Assembly: GCA_947652615.1 (NCBI GenBank)
Contig: CANTDX010000021.1
Coordinates: 1-52,406 of the forward strand
Direction: 5' to 3'
Origin: an uncultured Dorea sp.
Lineage (GTDB): Bacteria > Bacillota > Clostridia > Lachnospirales > Lachnospiraceae
Length of the DNA: 52,406 bases
Shown here: positions 51,411 to 52,406 of the stretch, in pieces
Layout of the letters: each line of letters begins with the position of its first letter
Numbering within the stretch: the first letter of the stretch is position 1
Program-made: the position numbers and the translations under genes
Notes under the pieces: model-generated
What the model was told of the DNA's origin: nothing
Seen by the model: the letters and a program-made list of their open reading frames with translations, nothing else
Databases searched by the model: none

Positions 51411-52075
51411 ATGGGGATCTATCTGAATCCGGGAAATAAAGGATTCTGGGAATCGATCCGTTCGGAGATCTATGTGGACAAGACGAATCTGATCGCATGT
51501 ACGAACAGATTTATGAATACAGAAGATAAATATGTATGTGTAAGCAGGCCCAGACGCTTTGGCAAGTCGATGGCGCTTAAGATGCTTGATGTGATTTATC
51601 TGAATATGCAGCAGTTCTTGATCGAGGCGGATTCCAATGAAGTAATGAAATATCTGGAACAAGAATTGTTAGAAGAGATTTTTGAGGAATATGGGGCAAT
51701 TTTAACAGGACAAGAGGTAAGGTTTGCTGCGAGAATGCTATGAGCGTCAGCGGTTGGCCGGAGGTCATGCGTGTCCTTCGGGCGTCGGAGCAATTACTTA
51801 CGGATACTCTGAATGTGGAGGAAGAGCGTGTTGCCAAGGGGCTTGACCGAGCGCATATGGAGGCGGTGTCTATCTTGGCTTACAATGACGAGAATTCGCT
51901 TAGCTGTGCCATTTGGCTTGCATATTACAGTGCAAGGAAGGAGTACAGGCTTATCAGGGAATTACCTTCCGGGCGAGGGTTCGCGGATGTGGTGTTCCTG
52001 CCGCTGCCGGCTGTGAATAAGCCGGCGCTTGTAGTGGATATTATCATATACGTTGAAGAAAAAAAGTCAATGTGA
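51411..52075 (+). pseudogene. Decayed AAA-ATPase-like/PD-(D/E)XK nuclease family gene
   Basis: The first part reads GIYLNPGNKGFWESIRSEIY, VDKTNLI and the P-loop SRPRRFGKSMALKML, the N-terminus of the AAA-ATPase-like (DUF1703) family. Similarity then stops and an unrelated tail of about 50 residues ends in a stop at 51743. A second overlapping frame from 51740 carries the C-terminal nuclease region (AHMEAVSILAYNDENSLSC; RELPSGRGFADVVFLPLP; NKPALVV), but diverges where the ELKW motif should be. Intact members are about 500-600 residues, so the centre and the end are missing. It is not expected to work. Confidence 0.8.
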
Positions 52076-52121
52076 AATAGAAAAATATTTTGGGGTAAAA
52101 AATAAAGGAAAGGACTTGTGT

Positions 52122-52361
52122 ATGATGACAGATGAAAAAATCAAAAATTCCAGTGAACTGGAGTTTGCCGTATTTTGCATTGAAAATGTGGCGGCAAAAC
52201 TGGGTGTGGGTGCAGAGCGCGTCTATCAGGCATTTACCGAAAAGAGCAATATTATGAACGGCTATATCGTGCCGGAATTTGAAGTGCTGCATACCCAGAG
52301 CCGGGAATATATTGTAGACGATCTCCTTGATGTGATGAATGAAAGGGGTGTGGAAGTATGA
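52122..52361 (+). CDS. DUF3791 domain protein
   Basis: 79 residues, helical. FAVFCIENVAAKLGVGAERV and YQAFTEKSNIMNGYIVPEFE match the DUF3791 family, which is found beside DUF3990 genes. Function is unproven; by position it may be the antitoxin or regulator partner of the next gene. The start follows AAGGAAAGGA; a second ATG one codon later is possible. The stop overlaps the next start (ATGA). Confidence 0.82.
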   Translation: MMTDEKIKNSSELEFAVFCIENVAAKLGVGAERVYQAFTEKSNIMNGYIVPEFEVLHTQSREYIVDDLLDVMNERGVEV

Positions 52362-52406
52362 TTCTCTATCATGGTTCTTTTTTAGAGATTGCAAAGCCGG
52401 ATTTGG
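52358..52406 (+). CDS. DUF3990 protein, 5' end only (ADP-ribosyltransferase-like)
   Basis: Only the first 16 residues are in the window: MILYHGSFLEIAKPDL. The LYHGS strand with its His-Gly is the first motif of the ADP-ribosyltransferase fold, and DUF3990 proteins begin this way. The rest lies past the window edge, so catalytic completeness cannot be judged. It overlaps the DUF3791 gene by four bases. Confidence 0.7.
   Translation, partial: MILYHGSFLEIAKPDL

Overview
The window looks like a piece of chromosome from a spore-forming anaerobic Firmicute of the Lachnospiraceae type (relatives of Dorea, Blautia or Clostridium scindens). Reasons: a T-box leader ahead of a zinc-tailed, archaeal-type ProRS, sporulation genes (spmB, spoIIR, a SPOCS/LysM protein), typical clostridial housekeeping genes (fused-domain DnaE, PfkA, MurI, Cls, CvfB), and strong AGGAGG ribosome binding sites. 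The genus cannot be fixed from the sequence. No rRNA, tRNA or CRISPR array was seen.

Left part (1-5.8 kb): the tail of a T-box riboswitch and proS, then spmB behind a sigma-E-like promoter. Small AT-rich accessory genes follow: a hicA toxin that has lost its 5' end but keeps its promoter/operator and its hicB partner, a Pro/Ala-rich membrane protein divergent from an AraC/GyrI-type regulator, and a VapD gene paired with an unknown 100-residue partner.

5.8-14 kb: a probable four-gene operon with two tandem paralogous secreted beta-helix/Ig-like surface proteins (one with a probable C-terminal anchor), an orphan Wadjet JetA-like protein, and a PflA-like radical SAM protein.

14-21 kb (minus strand): pncB-ddl-murF-HAD (NAD salvage and cell-wall precursor synthesis), then malQ-plsC. 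21-28.5 kb (plus strand): PrcB-like lipoprotein, SPOCS/LysM spore protein, ispE, FadR-type regulator, spoIIR, cation efflux protein, acyl-ACP thioesterase, cvfB. 28.5-40 kb: an HPr-like small protein, dnaE, pfkA, murI, a DUF1934 protein, two unknown proteins, cls, an FKBP/trigger-factor-like lipoprotein and a metallophosphoesterase, with many clear hairpin terminators.

40-44 kb: aspA and malic enzyme on the minus strand, divergent from a LysR regulator (fumarate/malate metabolism). 44-51.3 kb: a nucleoside (or ribosyl compound) uptake operon consisting of a nucleoside hydrolase, a solute-binding lipoprotein, two permeases and ribokinase. It is divergent from a LacI-type regulator fused to a complete second ribokinase domain whose catalytic loop is altered. 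This locus, with a palindromic operator just past the operon promoter, is the most interesting part of the window. The right edge (51.3-52.4 kb) is an accessory patch: a decayed AAA-ATPase/PD-(D/E)XK pseudogene, a DUF3791 gene and the start of a DUF3990 (ADP-ribosyltransferase-like) gene. A 16-base sequence next to the pseudogene also forms one arm of the palindrome after vapD, 45 kb away.
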